A DNA stretch of 64,000 nucleotides from Protopterus annectens (lineage: Eukaryota > Chordata > Ceratodontiformes > Protopteridae). Numbering within the stretch: the first letter of the stretch is position 1; each line of letters begins with the position of its first letter. The notes under the pieces are model-generated. The model was not told the DNA's origin. It made no database searches and was given only the letters and a program-made list of their open reading frames with translations. The DNA lies in assembly GCF_019279795.1 (NCBI RefSeq), contig NC_056750.1, forward strand, positions 825,493,854-825,557,853. Direction: 5' to 3'. The position numbers were made by a program, and so were the translations under genes. Below, piece by piece: positions 1 to 9,169 of the stretch.

Positions 1-2035
1 TAGGTGAAAAGGGAGTGTCCTTGTGGAGTGGATGGTTAGCTCCTAAATAAGGAGTGGGTTTAGGCAAGCAGAGACTATCCTTGCAGAGTGGATGGTTAGC
101 TCCTAAATGAGGAGTGTGGAGTTCTACATTTAGGTGAGCAGGGAGTATCCTTGCTGAGTGGATGGTTATTGCCTAAATAAGGAGTGGGGTTTTCTACATT
201 TAAGTGATCAGGGATTATCCTTGTGGAGTATATGGCTACCTCCTAAATAAGGAGTGGGGTTTTCTACATTTAAGTGATCAGGGATTATCCTTGATGAGGG
301 GATGGTTAGCTCCTAAATAAGGAGTGGGGTGTTCTACATTTAGGTGAGCAGGGAGTATCCTTGTAGAGTAGATGGTTACCTCTTGAATAAGGAGTAAGGT
401 GTTATACATTTAGGTAAGCATGGAATATCCTTGTGGAGTGGATGGTTAGCTCATAAATAAGGAGTGTGGTGTCCTACATTTAGAGGAGTAAGGAGTATTC
501 TTGTGGAGTGGATGGTTAGCTCATAAATAAGGAGTGTGGTGTCCTACATTTAGGTGAGCAGGGAGTATACTTGTGGAGTGGATGCTTAACTCCTAAATAA
601 GGAGTGGGGTGTTCTACATTTAAGTGAGCAGGGAGTATCCTTGTGGAATGGATGGTTATCTCCTAAATCAGAGTGGGTGTATGTGAGCAGGGAGTATCCT
701 TGTGGAGTGTATGGCTACCTTCTAAATAAGGAGTGCGGTGTTCTACATTTAGGGGAGCAGGGAATATCCTTGCGGAGTGGATGGTTAACTCCTAAATAAG
801 GAGTGGGGTGTTCTACATTTAGGTGAGCAGGGAGTATCCTTGCAGAGTGGATGGTTATTTCCTAAATAAGGAGTGTGTTGTTCTACATTTAGGTGAGCAG
901 GGAGTATCCTTTTGGAGTAGGTGGTTAGCTCCTAAATAAGGAGTGGGGTGTTCTACATTTAGGTGAGCAGGGAGTATCCTTGTGGAGTGGATGGTTAGCT
1001 CCTAAATAAGGAGTGGGGTGTTCTACATTTAGGTGAGCAGGGAGTATCCTTTTGGAGTAGGTGGTTAGCTCCTAAATAAGAGTGGGTGTAGGTGAGCAGG
1101 GAGTATTCTTGCGGAGTGGATGGTTAGCTCCTAAATAAGGAGTGTGGTGTTCTACATTTAGGTGAGCAGGGAGTATCCTTGTGGAGTAGATGATTAGTTC
1201 CGAAATAAGGAGTATGGTGTTCTACATTTAGATGAGCAGGGAATATCCTTGTGGAGTATATGGCTACCTCCTAAATAAGGAGTGTGGTTTTCTACATTTA
1301 AGTGAGCAGGGATTATCCTTGATGAGGGGATGGTTAGCTCCTAAATAAGGAGTGGGGTGTTCTACATTTAGGTGAGCAGGGAGTATCCTTGCAGAGTGAA
1401 TGGTTAACTCCTAAATAAGGAGTGGGGTGTTCTACATTTATGTGAGCAGGCAGTATCCTTCTTGAGTGGATGGTTAGCTCCTAAATAAGGAGTGGGGTGT
1501 TCTACATTTAGGTGAACAGGGAGTGTCCTTGTGGAGTGGATGGTTAGCTCCTAAATAAGGAGTGGGGTGTTCTACATTTAGGTGAGCAGGGAGTGTCCTT
1601 GTGGAGTGGATGGTTAGCTCCTAAATAAGGAGTGGGGTGTTTTACATTTAGGTGAGCAAGGAGTATCCTTGCGGAGTGGATGGTTAGCTCCTAAATAAGG
1701 AGTGGGGTGTTCTACATTTAGGTGAGCAGGGAGTATCCTTGTGGAGTGAATGGTTAGCTCCTAAATAAGGAGTGGGGTGTTCTACATTTAGGTGAGCAGG
1801 GAGTATCCTTGTGGAGTGGATGGTTAGCTCCTAAATAAGGAGTGAGGTGTTCTACATTTAGGTGAGCAGGGCATATCCTTGCGGAGTGGATGGTTAGCTC
1901 CTAAATAAGGAGTGGGTGTAGGTGAGCAGGGACTATCTATGTGGAGTGGATGGTTAGCTCCTAAATAAGGAGTGTGGTGTTTTACATTTAGGTGAGCAAG
2001 GAGTATCCTTGTGGAATGGATGGTTAGCTCCTCTC
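1..2035. repeat. 70-bp minisatellite array (enters from left edge)
   Basis: About 29 head-to-tail units of 70 bp. Each unit runs GGTGAGCAGGGAGTATCCTT ... GGATGGTTAGCTCCTAAATA ... TTCTACATTTA. A shorter unit type lacks most of the TTCTACATTTA segment (near 680, 1,080 and 1,915). Unit divergence is mostly point changes. The array is already running at base 1, so its left border lies outside the window; it stops abruptly near 2,035. A 91-codon minus-strand reading frame over its right end is a by-product of the repeat and I do not call it a gene. Confidence 0.95.
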
Positions 2036-2639
2036 TTTGTAAGGTAACCACTTTGGAGTTACTCTTAGTAGTGGCTTCTGTTTTACAGTTAATATTCAAA
2101 TGATAGTTTGGAAATGTTTTGTATAATTAAAGCTGTTCTATGGAGTGTGTCTTCAAGGTGCCAGTTTGAAATGCTAGCAGTAATTTGCATCTTTAGTTCA
2201 GTTTCCTATTGAGCATTGCCTCATTTTTTTGTGTTGGAGATCTACAAAAGTTGAAAATAATATACAAGGAAAATATCCAGTCTTTAAACAAATTTTTACA
2301 GTGACCAATTGGCATGTTTAAACTTCCATTCAGTTTATTATAATTTTTTAAGAGGTGACCTAATATTACCTTATAAATCACTCAAGATGAGTTGTTAGTG
2401 ACCACTTTAAGGATTAACTTAACTTTCCACTTTTATTCAGCTAGGAGAGACTACAATGGTAATCACTGAGAAACATAATTATCTCAATGAAGACAATTTT
2501 TTCCAGTCAGTTTAGTCTATTATGAAATCAGGTACAGTGACTTTAAGGCAGGCTGTCTTTTCCAGTACCTTCAAATATCAATTAGATTAGTGGTTTTGTG
2601 TCATTGTTTAAAAATCATGCCATACTGTGTGATGTTCAA
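2036..2639. other. Unassigned AT-rich spacer
   Basis: No coding region, repeat or RNA gene recognised between the 70-bp array and the Penelope-like complex. The short reading frames here have no familiar motif. The last bases (2,640-2,648, ATCACCTAA) are the left copy of a target-site duplication. Confidence 0.6.
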
Positions 2640-2648
2640 ATCACCTAA

Positions 2649-3340
2649 AACAACAATATATTGCAGAAAATAAAGAATGAAGAAGGTAGGAAAATTTATT
2701 TTGTTACCTCCTATAATATACTATCTGATGAGATTATAGCTATTATAAAGTATTATTGGTCTTTCTTGATGGAGGGAAGACATAAACTAAAAAATGTATG
2801 GCATGTACATTTAATTTCTTTTAAAAGAGGTCGTAATTTAAAAGATATGTTAGTACATGCAACTTTTTCCTTACCTGATGTAAATGTGGGAAGTGAGGTT
2901 GGTAAGTTGGGTACTTGGACATGTGGACATTGTTCAATTTGTTCATATGTTACCAGTTTTTTTGATAAAATTAATGGTTTAAAATTTAGACCGGTAGCAG
3001 AATTTACCCATACTGCGGTAGTGGTGCTGCGGTAGCGCTGTCACCTGGCAGTAAGACGTTGTTCCATTCGATTCTCAGCTATAGCGTCTTCTGTCTGGAG
3101 ACATGCGTGAATGGGCGTACCTTCGTTGAAGGTTGTGCGTCAGAGCTGGCAACTCGGCACATAAAAATCTACTGCCAATCATTAGCGGACCGGAGTTCCG
3201 CTGTGGCGACCCCTAACCGGGAAAAGCCGAAAGACACAATAACAACAACAACTATAGGTATTATGCACTTAAGTGTCCCTGCGGTTTTATTCTTCCTTGG
3301 CAATGCTGAGGTGCTAGAGAGGTTTTGTGCTTTTATTAAT
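2649..3340 (+). pseudogene. 5'-truncated upstream PLE copy (pseudo-LTR)
   Basis: The reading frame at 2,661-3,035 matches the C-terminal linker of the PLE protein at 8,094-8,440: shared blocks include KIYFVTSYNILSDEI, FKRGRNLKDMLVHATF and the Cys-rich GTWTCGHCSICSYV. After the V-SINE insertion the copy resumes at TATAGGTATTATGC. It then jumps across about 400 bp relative to the downstream copy, losing most of the GIY-YIG domain, and rejoins at GCTAGAGAGGTTTTGTGC. It ends exactly where the downstream PLE copy would be expected to start. Confidence 0.85.
3009..3246 (+). mobile_element. V-SINE/DANA-type SINE, internally deleted
   Basis: tRNA-like head with a box-B-like CATTCGATTCTCAG and the diagnostic 3' end CCGCTGTGGCGACCCC ... 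GGGAAAAGCCGAAAGA, followed by an ACAATAACAACAACA tail. It lacks the central part present in the longer copies (46,015 and 51,957). It interrupts PLE sequence: the PLE reads into it at CAGAATTTACC and resumes at CTATAGGTATTATGC. Confidence 0.85.
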
Positions 3341-5456
3341 TTATTTATTATTTTATTTATTTAAATTTGTTGACCGGGAGTGTCCGACTGGCCGTAGGTC
3401 CATTTTCAGCGGAGGCCCGGGGAGAAAAGCTCCACAGTAAAATAAACAGACGGTAGTTACATTGGATTACATAGCGATTAACAATTTAACATAGCAATTA
3501 CTTACAACATATTTACAGATGAAGAACATAGTACATCAGCAGACAACTAGAATCTTTATCTGTGAAGTACATAACAGACATTAACAAATGTTACAATGAG
3601 AAGTTCCTGCTGTATAATAAGTACTAGGCTTATGAGCATCTGAGCTTGCTATAATCAAGGTAGTTAGTGGAGTGGAAAGAAAGGTAGTGGTTGGATGGGG
3701 TGGATGATATTAGAGTGGGAGTTGCAAAGGCATAGCCAGCATGTTTTTAGGTGCACTTTTAGTAAAGTTTTGAAGTGGGTGCATGATAGGTAATTGTGGG
3801 TGGGAGTGAGTTCCATAATTTGGCTATGGCTCAAGAGAATAGTGCTTCACCAGCAGAGTTATTGGCTTTAGTGATCTGCAAGTGATTTTTGTTGCTGGAT
3901 CTTAGTGGTCTGGTGGTGTGATAGGGTTAGAGTAGATTCTGGAGGGATGGGACATTTAGTGGATGGTTTACTAGTTTGTGGGCAAGTGAGAGTTGATACC
4001 ACTGAAGGAGGTGAGGGAGTTCAAGCCAGCCCAGTTCAGCAAGTGAGAGACAGTGGTGACTACAGTAGGATGCCCCTGTGGCGAATTTGGCGATTCTGTT
4101 GTAGCGGGTCTCTAGCTTGTTTAGATCACATTGCCTTAGTTTGGTATATATTGGAGAGGCATAAAGTAGGGTGGAGATAAGGTGGGAATTTGCTATTGAA
4201 ATCTTTGCTGCTTTGGTGAGAAATTGCTTATTTCTGTATAACGCTCCTAGTTTTTTGTGGACTTTTTTTATGGTCATGGATATGTGAATGTCAAATTTTA
4301 GTTTATTGTCTATTTCCACTCCTAGCAATTTGGTGTGTTCAGTTGGGTATATAGTGGTGTTGTCTTTTGCTGTGTTGTTAAAGTGAGAGTTGTTTTGAGT
4401 ATGTTTGGTAGGTTGGAAGATGAGTAGTTTAGTTTTGTTTAGGTTGAGTATTAATTGGGCATTGGATAACCATGTTTCAACAGAGGAAAAGGCTTCCTGT
4501 GTGACTTTTTGCAGTTTGGGTAGGGACTGGGCTGAGCAGATGATGGTCGAGTCATCTGCATATTGTATGAGTGTGCCATGTTTGGTGGCAGAGGCTAGAT
4601 TATTGGTGTAAACAGAGAAGAGTAGGGGTCCAAGGATGGATCCTTGGGGAACCCCTATGGAGACAGGTAGTTGGGGAGATATGTCATTCTGCCATACAAC
4701 GGATTGTTGGCGGTCAGACAGGTAACTCTGAAACCAGTTGGTGACTGATTGTGAGAAGGATAGGTTATTGAGGACAGAGATAAGTTGTTTGTGTGGGACC
4801 ATGTCAAATGCTTTAGAGAGGTCTAGGAAAGTAGCAGAGGAGAGATAGCCATTGTTTTTATGCTGAAGGATAGTGTTAGTAAAGGAGAGTAAGGCAGTGG
4901 TGCTGCTATGGTTTGGTTGGAAACCATGCTGAGTACTGGAAAGGAGGTTGTTAGTAAGGAGGTAATCTGAGACCTGAGAGTGTATGCATCTCTCTAGTAT
5001 TTTGGAGAGTGGAGAGAGAATAGCTATGGGGCAGTAATTGGTTAGTTCTGCGGAGGGTCCGCCTTTGTGGAGGGGAATTATATGTGATACTTTCCACAGT
5101 GTGGGAATGTAACTTTCTGACAGAGATCGGTTAATCAAGATGGATACTGGGTAGGCCAGAGCATCAGCTGCGATTTGTAGATATTCACTTGGGAGGTTGT
5201 CTGCTGCTAATTTGGTGGGTTTAAGTTTAGTTAAGAATTTTTTTTATGTTGGAGGTTGGTACAGGAGAAAAAGAGAAGGCAGTGGGGAGATTACTAGTTG
5301 AAGGTGTGGGTTGGAGGGAGGGGGGTTGTGTTGTTTAGCTAGTGATAGTATGGTTTGGGTGAAGTGTGTGTTGAATGAGGTAGCAATATTTTCTGAGGAG
5401 TGAGGGATGTTAGGAGGAGGGGTACTGACTTTACCTGGGTGGAGGATGGATTTATT
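3341..5456 (-). mobile_element. LINE-A copy 1 (5'-truncated Jockey-superfamily LINE)
   Basis: The minus-strand 3' end is an (AAATA)-rich tail (3,341-3,365) followed by the conserved hairpin block (about 3,370-3,432, containing TTGACCGGG and GGCCCGGGGAGAAAAGC as read on the plus strand). Then come a short 3' UTR, the RT open reading frame (3,927-5,138) and part of the endonuclease-RT linker. The 5' end is truncated at about 5,456 and joined to a 94-bp PLE-derived filler. Its 3' UTR has no expanded 40-bp array. Clade within the Jockey group (L2, CR1 or Rex1-like) not resolved. Confidence 0.85.
3927..5138 (-). CDS. LINE-A reverse transcriptase, 403-aa open fragment
   Basis: This is the longest undamaged LINE-A RT frame in the window. 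Visible in order: IPLHKGG (residues about 21-27), HGFQPNHSSTTALLSF (71-86), motif A DLSKAFDMVPH (106-116), motif B GVPQGSILGPLLF (162-174), catalytic YADD (193-196), then the thumb region with KLLGVEIDNKLKFD and a C-terminal Cys/His segment. It would copy LINE RNA into DNA at a nicked target. The start is simply the first Met of the open stretch; the endonuclease that should precede it is missing, so this is a partial protein and cannot support autonomous retrotransposition. YCPIAILSPL shows one drift from the usual YRPI. Family identification as Jockey-superfamily is firm; the exact clade is not. Confidence 0.85.
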   Translation of the reverse strand: MINRSLSESYIPTLWKVSHIIPLHKGGPSAELTNYCPIAILSPLSKILERCIHSQVSDYLLTNNLLSSTQHGFQPNHSSTTALLSFTNTILQHKNNGYLSSATFLDLSKAFDMVPHKQLISVLNNLSFSQSVTNWFQSYLSDRQQSVVWQNDISPQLPVSIGVPQGSILGPLLFSVYTNNLASATKHGTLIQYADDSTIICSAQSLPKLQKVTQEAFSSVETWLSNAQLILNLNKTKLLIFQPTKHTQNNSHFNNTAKDNTTIYPTEHTKLLGVEIDNKLKFDIHISMTIKKVHKKLGALYRNKQFLTKAAKISIANSHLISTLLYASPIYTKLRQCDLNKLETRYNRIAKFATGASYCSHHCLSLAELGWLELPHLLQWYQLSLAHKLVNHPLNVPSLQNLL

Positions 5457-5550
5457 GACTGTACAGTTTAATTAGGAACAGTTCAATCAAATATTGGGCA
5501 GCTATAATGTGAAGTTGGAAGAGGTTTCAAATGACATTATCAAAAGAAAG
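5457..5550 (+). repeat. 94-bp PLE-derived filler at LINE-A 5' junction
   Basis: Starts GACTGTACAGTTTAATTAGG and ends CAAAAGAAAG. It is the same as 6,181-6,274 inside the downstream PLE with two mismatches. It sits between the 5' truncation point of LINE-A copy 1 and the first bases of the PLE copy. Confidence 0.9.
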
Positions 5551-5618
5551 GATATATTACTGGCCTTTGTCGTTTGGACATTCTTCTGTTCTGCATTTGG
5601 TGGTTTTGGATTGCATGT

Positions 5619-6592
5619 GATATGGCCAGTGATTCTTCCTTTATACAATTGCCCCAAATATTTCATGAAGAAGGGGTAGAACGAGGTCAGACGACCATGA
5701 AACAATATTTGGGTCAGTCTAGAGAGACTAGAGAGGTGAGAGAGATTCAACCAGAAGGTACCTCAATGCCAAAAACAAATGATGCTGATAAGTTTTGGGA
5801 ACGTATTTTGGTGGAGGGGTTAAAAAAAGACCGCTTAACCCCTTTCGGTGTGTGGGTCGACCTAATGTGGTAAATGTTTCTTCGGAAACACAAGACTCTC
5901 AAGATTCTCTTGAAAAACTTCTGTTCAAAGAGAATTACATTTTAATCTTCTAAGCCTGCAACGTTACATAGATCTCGACATAACACCGAGAGGGTTACGT
6001 TTTGTCAAGTCCCCTACTACTCCGTTTGATGCTACTGATGCAGTAGATAAACAATTTGAAACCAGATGGGCCTTAGCAGCCCATAAATGTGTAACAGAAT
6101 GGTTACATATTCTCAGTGAGAGAGATACAGTTAAACATTGCAAGATTAAAAAATGATATAGAGATCTGTTGCACTAATTTGACTGTACAGTTTAATTTGG
6201 AACAGTTCAATCAAATATTGGGCAGCTATAATGTGAAGTTGGAAGAGGTTTCAAATAACATTATCAAAAGAAAGATTAACAAGCTTGAAAGAGATATACG
6301 AGACTATAATAGTGGCTATGCCTTTAAGAAGTTAGCTAAACGTAACCAACAGAGGAGGCAGCGTGTGGGCGGAACCAATTCAAAACATGGCATTTCTTTT
6401 GCATCATCGGAAGCAGTTAGTAGCATGGGAGAATCAGAAGAGGAGGTAGTTAATTTTCCTTCATTGCTGAGACCACAGGACATGGAATATCTACGCAGCA
6501 ATTTTCGGACCCAGCGTGAGAACTATGGAAGAAAGAGAGGGCGTACAGACAACAACAGAGTTGGACAATATCAGAGGTATGATAACCTCTAG
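5619..6592 (+). pseudogene. PLE N-terminal region (broken frame)
   Basis: The frame from about 5,619 (MASDSSFIQLPQIFHEE) continues in pieces through a KLLFKENYI-like stretch, NLQRYIDLDITPRGLRFVKS (about 5,950-6,010), an acidic helical stretch and the 158-aa open frame at 6,116-6,592. That last frame carries KINKLERDIRDYNSGYAFKK followed by a basic, Gln/Arg-rich tail (RNQQRRQRVGG) and a region ending EYLRSNFRTQRENYGRKRGR. The first part resembles the N-terminal domain of Penelope-family proteins. The function of that domain is not established; the basic part probably binds nucleic acid (inference). There are frame changes between the parts. Confidence 0.7.
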
Positions 6593-6604
6593 AAACTGAC
6601 TTTT

Positions 6605-7627
6605 TTGGATAAATATAGTGATTCAGACTCTAGTGATAGTTTCTTTACGTGTGATTCTTCCTTATCGGATTGTAATAATGAAGTAAATGCTTACTGTTTA
6701 TTAGATACTGTGAAAGTACCAGTTAAAAGTACTTTTATTTCGCCTTTTAGGCATGAAGGAATTTCTCATTTTTCTTCTGTAGTACATCATTCAGTGGATG
6801 ATATTTTTATGAAATTTTGGGGTAATAAAAATGCTGTATGTTATAATTTAAGCAAAAGAGAGTGGAAAACTTTACAAAATATGAGTAAGAGAAAAGACTT
6901 AGTTATTAAGCCTTCTGATAAGGGTAGTAAAGTAGTGGTACTACATTTTACTCAATATTTAAAAATGTGTATGGACCATTTAAATATGAGAGATATGTAT
7001 AAAATATTTAGTATTGTTGAATACGAACAAGCTATAAAAATTTTAAAGATATTTTATTAAAAGGTTTTAGACTTGAATATCTGTCTAAAAAAAGATTTAG
7101 ATGTGAAATGTAATACAGACAATTGTACTTTGGCGAAGTTTTATTGTTTACCCAAAGTACATGAAGACCTAGCGAATCCACCGGGTCGTCCTATAGTAGC
7201 AGCCAGTAATTATTTCTTACATAATGTTGGAATTATGTTGCATTGTTATCTAAATAAATTTGTAATAACCTTAGATTCCTACATAAAAGACTCCTTTGAC
7301 CTCTTAGATAAAATTAAATGTGTGTTTTGGGAGGAAGATTATTACTGGATCACATTAGATGTTAAGAGCCTGTACACAAATATTAAACATTCAGTAGGTA
7401 CTGAGGCCCTTAAATTCTTTTTGGGTGATAGTCCAGTTTCAAATTACATCATTGAATTAATTTATTTTAATTTAGTTAATAATTATTTTGAATTTAATCA
7501 GGTAGTTTATCAACAAATACAAGATACAGCTACAGGGGCTCCTTTTGCCCCAATGTATGCTAACCTGGTTATGCGATACTTTGAAATTATTCTTCTATAT
7601 AGATTAGAGTTTTTAGAAAGTATGTAA
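6605..7627 (+). pseudogene. PLE reverse transcriptase, N-terminal and catalytic part
   Basis: Two adjacent open stretches (6,605-7,060 and 7,073-7,627) interrupted by a stop and frame change near 7,060. Motifs: LVIKPSDKGSKVVVLHFTQY (fingers), FYCLPKVHEDLANPPGRPIV (typical of PLE RTs), motif A WITLDVKSLYTNI, motif B TATGAPFAPMYANLVM. Motif C follows immediately as HYFRFIDDLIFLC, encoded at about 7,630-7,668 beyond the stop at 7,627. PLE RTs are related to telomerase RTs; the enzyme would prime on a nick made by the GIY-YIG domain. All catalytic Asp residues can be read. Confidence 0.8.
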
Positions 7628-7653
7628 TTCATTATTTTAGATTTATTGATGAT

Positions 7654-8766
7654 TTGATTTTTTTATGTAAAGGAGGTAAATTATTAATACAAGATTTTGT
7701 TAATATACTTAATTCTAACCAGTTAGGTTTAAGGTTTGAAGGTCTACAAAGTAGCAATTCTGTTATTTTTCTAGACCTGATCCTAGAAGGTAATATTAGA
7801 GATGGAAAAAGTATTACAAACATACAAAGAAAATTTGGTGATGATGGCCATTTTGATGGACGTAGTTGCCATCCAGCTCATATTTTGAACTCCCTGCCTT
7901 ATGGAGAGTTATTAAGAACCAGTAGGTTATGTAGTGAATCTGATATCTTAGTAAAAGAGATTTTTAACTCCTGTCAAATGTTTAAAAATAGGGGATATGC
8001 TTTGGGAGTTATGAAAAAAGCTCTAGGGAAGTTATGTTTTCCAGAGATAGATAAAAGAAATAGTAGGGAACATAACAACAATATATTACAGAGAATAAAG
8101 AATGAAGAAGGTAGGAACATTTATTTTGTTACCTCCTATAATATACTATCTGATGAGATTATAGCTATTATAAAGAATTATTGGTCTTTCTTGATGGAGG
8201 GAAGACATAAACTAAAAAATGTATGGCATGTACCTTTAATTTCTTTTAAAAGAGGTCGTAATTTAAAAGATATGTTAGTACATGCAACTTTTTCCTTACC
8301 TGATGTAAATGTAGGAAGTGAAGTTGGTAGGTTGGGTACTTGGACATGTGGAAATTGTTCAATTTGTTCATATGTTACCAGGTTTTTTGATAAAATTAAT
8401 GGTTTAAAATTTAGACCGGTAGCAGAATTTACCTGTAACACTATAGGTATTATTTATGCACTTAAGTGTCCCTGCAATCTTTTCTATATAGGTGATAGTA
8501 AGAGGTCATTTAAGGTTAGATTGCAGGAGCACATTTGTGATATTAAAAATAATAAGATAGAAAGTCCTATTGCTTCCCATTTTAATTCTGTACATGGGGG
8601 GGCTTATTCAGAATTGAGAGGTTGTATTCTTGAACAAATTAAAGCAACAAATGTAACGTGCTTAAAGAATAAGTTACTATTCAAAGAAGCAGTTTTTATT
8701 TCAAAGTATAACACTTTGACACCTGGTGGATTTAATCAGGAATGCAATTGGAAATACTTATTGTAG
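7654..8766 (+). CDS. PLE RT thumb, zinc linker and GIY-YIG endonuclease, 370-aa open fragment
   Basis: The frame continues directly from RT motif C. SVIFLDLILEG is the motif-D region; GRSCHPAHILNSLPYGELLR and KRGRNLKDMLVHATF are conserved PLE thumb and linker blocks. CGNCSICSYV (about residues 230-240) is the Cys cluster before the nuclease. The GIY-YIG domain starts at about residue 262 (NTIGIIYALKC, CNLFYIGDSKRSFKVRLQEH) and ends with SPIASHFNSVHGG. The FYIG and catalytic Arg region (KVRLQEH) are present, so the nuclease looks chemically plausible. Only the C-terminal half of the element's protein is open here. PLE nucleases cut the target to prime reverse transcription. Confidence 0.88.
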   Translation: MIFLCKGGKLLIQDFVNILNSNQLGLRFEGLQSSNSVIFLDLILEGNIRDGKSITNIQRKFGDDGHFDGRSCHPAHILNSLPYGELLRTSRLCSESDILVKEIFNSCQMFKNRGYALGVMKKALGKLCFPEIDKRNSREHNNNILQRIKNEEGRNIYFVTSYNILSDEIIAIIKNYWSFLMEGRHKLKNVWHVPLISFKRGRNLKDMLVHATFSLPDVNVGSEVGRLGTWTCGNCSICSYVTRFFDKINGLKFRPVAEFTCNTIGIIYALKCPCNLFYIGDSKRSFKVRLQEHICDIKNNKIESPIASHFNSVHGGAYSELRGCILEQIKATNVTCLKNKLLFKEAVFISKYNTLTPGGFNQECNWKYLL

Positions 8767-8963
8767 AGAATTAATTATATTAGATTGTTTAATTGTGTTT
8801 TCTAATTGATGCCTCTTTATAAGAGGTGTTCTTTTTCACTATTGTTATCTCCTGGAAGGCTTAATGCCGAGGCGCTAGAGAGATTTTGTGCTTTTATTAA
8901 AGGATATATTCCTGGCCTTTGTCGTTTGGACATTCTTCTGTTCTGCATTTGGTGGTTTTGGAT

Positions 8964-9169
8964 CACCTAATAACCTCAGCTAAGGTTTTTGAGTTAGTGC
9001 TAAAGTTAAAATTGTAGTATTGAATGTGTAGTCCACATGAGTCACAAATGACCAGTAGAACACAGGCCAGGTTTTGCTGCCCATTCCTGAATATTGCTCC
9101 AGAAGCAATCATTTACACAATATATCATAAATACAATATGACACATAATGTCTTTATGCTAGTAAATAT
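8964..9169. other. Short unassigned spacer
   Basis: Right flank of the PLE complex, beginning with the right target-duplication copy (ATCACCTAA, 8,962-8,970). Nothing else recognised. Confidence 0.5.

Larger units (their letters stand above)
2649..8961 (+). mobile_element. Tandem Penelope-like element (PLE) complex with 9-bp target duplication
   Basis: A 5'-truncated PLE copy (2,649 to about 3,340, matching 8,074-8,899 of the downstream copy) precedes a nearly full copy (about 5,549-8,963). ATCACCTAA occurs at both outer edges (2,640-2,648 and 8,962-8,970), so the pair seems to have inserted as one unit. That arrangement is known for PLEs, where a partial upstream copy forms a pseudo-LTR. 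A 64-bp segment beginning AAGGATATATT occurs at 5,548-5,611 and again at 8,900-8,963 with one mismatch, marking the start of a copy and the next-copy start at the 3' end. The upstream copy was later hit by a V-SINE (3,009-3,246) and the junction by a LINE (3,341-5,456). Confidence 0.85.
5549..8963 (+). mobile_element. Penelope-like element, near full-length copy
   Basis: About 3.4 kb. The 5' 64-bp block recurs at the 3' end (8,900-8,963). Protein blocks in order: N-terminal NLQRYIDLDITPRGLRF region (about 5,950-6,010), coiled KINKLERDIRDYNSGYAF segment (about 6,270-6,330), RT (about 6,880-7,680), Cys-rich linker and GIY-YIG endonuclease (about 8,320-8,600). The IPRGLRF-type N-terminus and KLxRDxxDY segment are typical of the PLE family. 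The coding region is spread over several frames, so this copy is not intact, but the key motifs are readable. Subclade (Neptune or Penelope/Poseidon) not settled. Confidence 0.88.

Noticed and set aside
3059-3364. 101-aa protein beginning in the V-SINE
   Set aside because: The frame runs across SINE, PLE fragment and LINE tail; a chance product of nested insertions.
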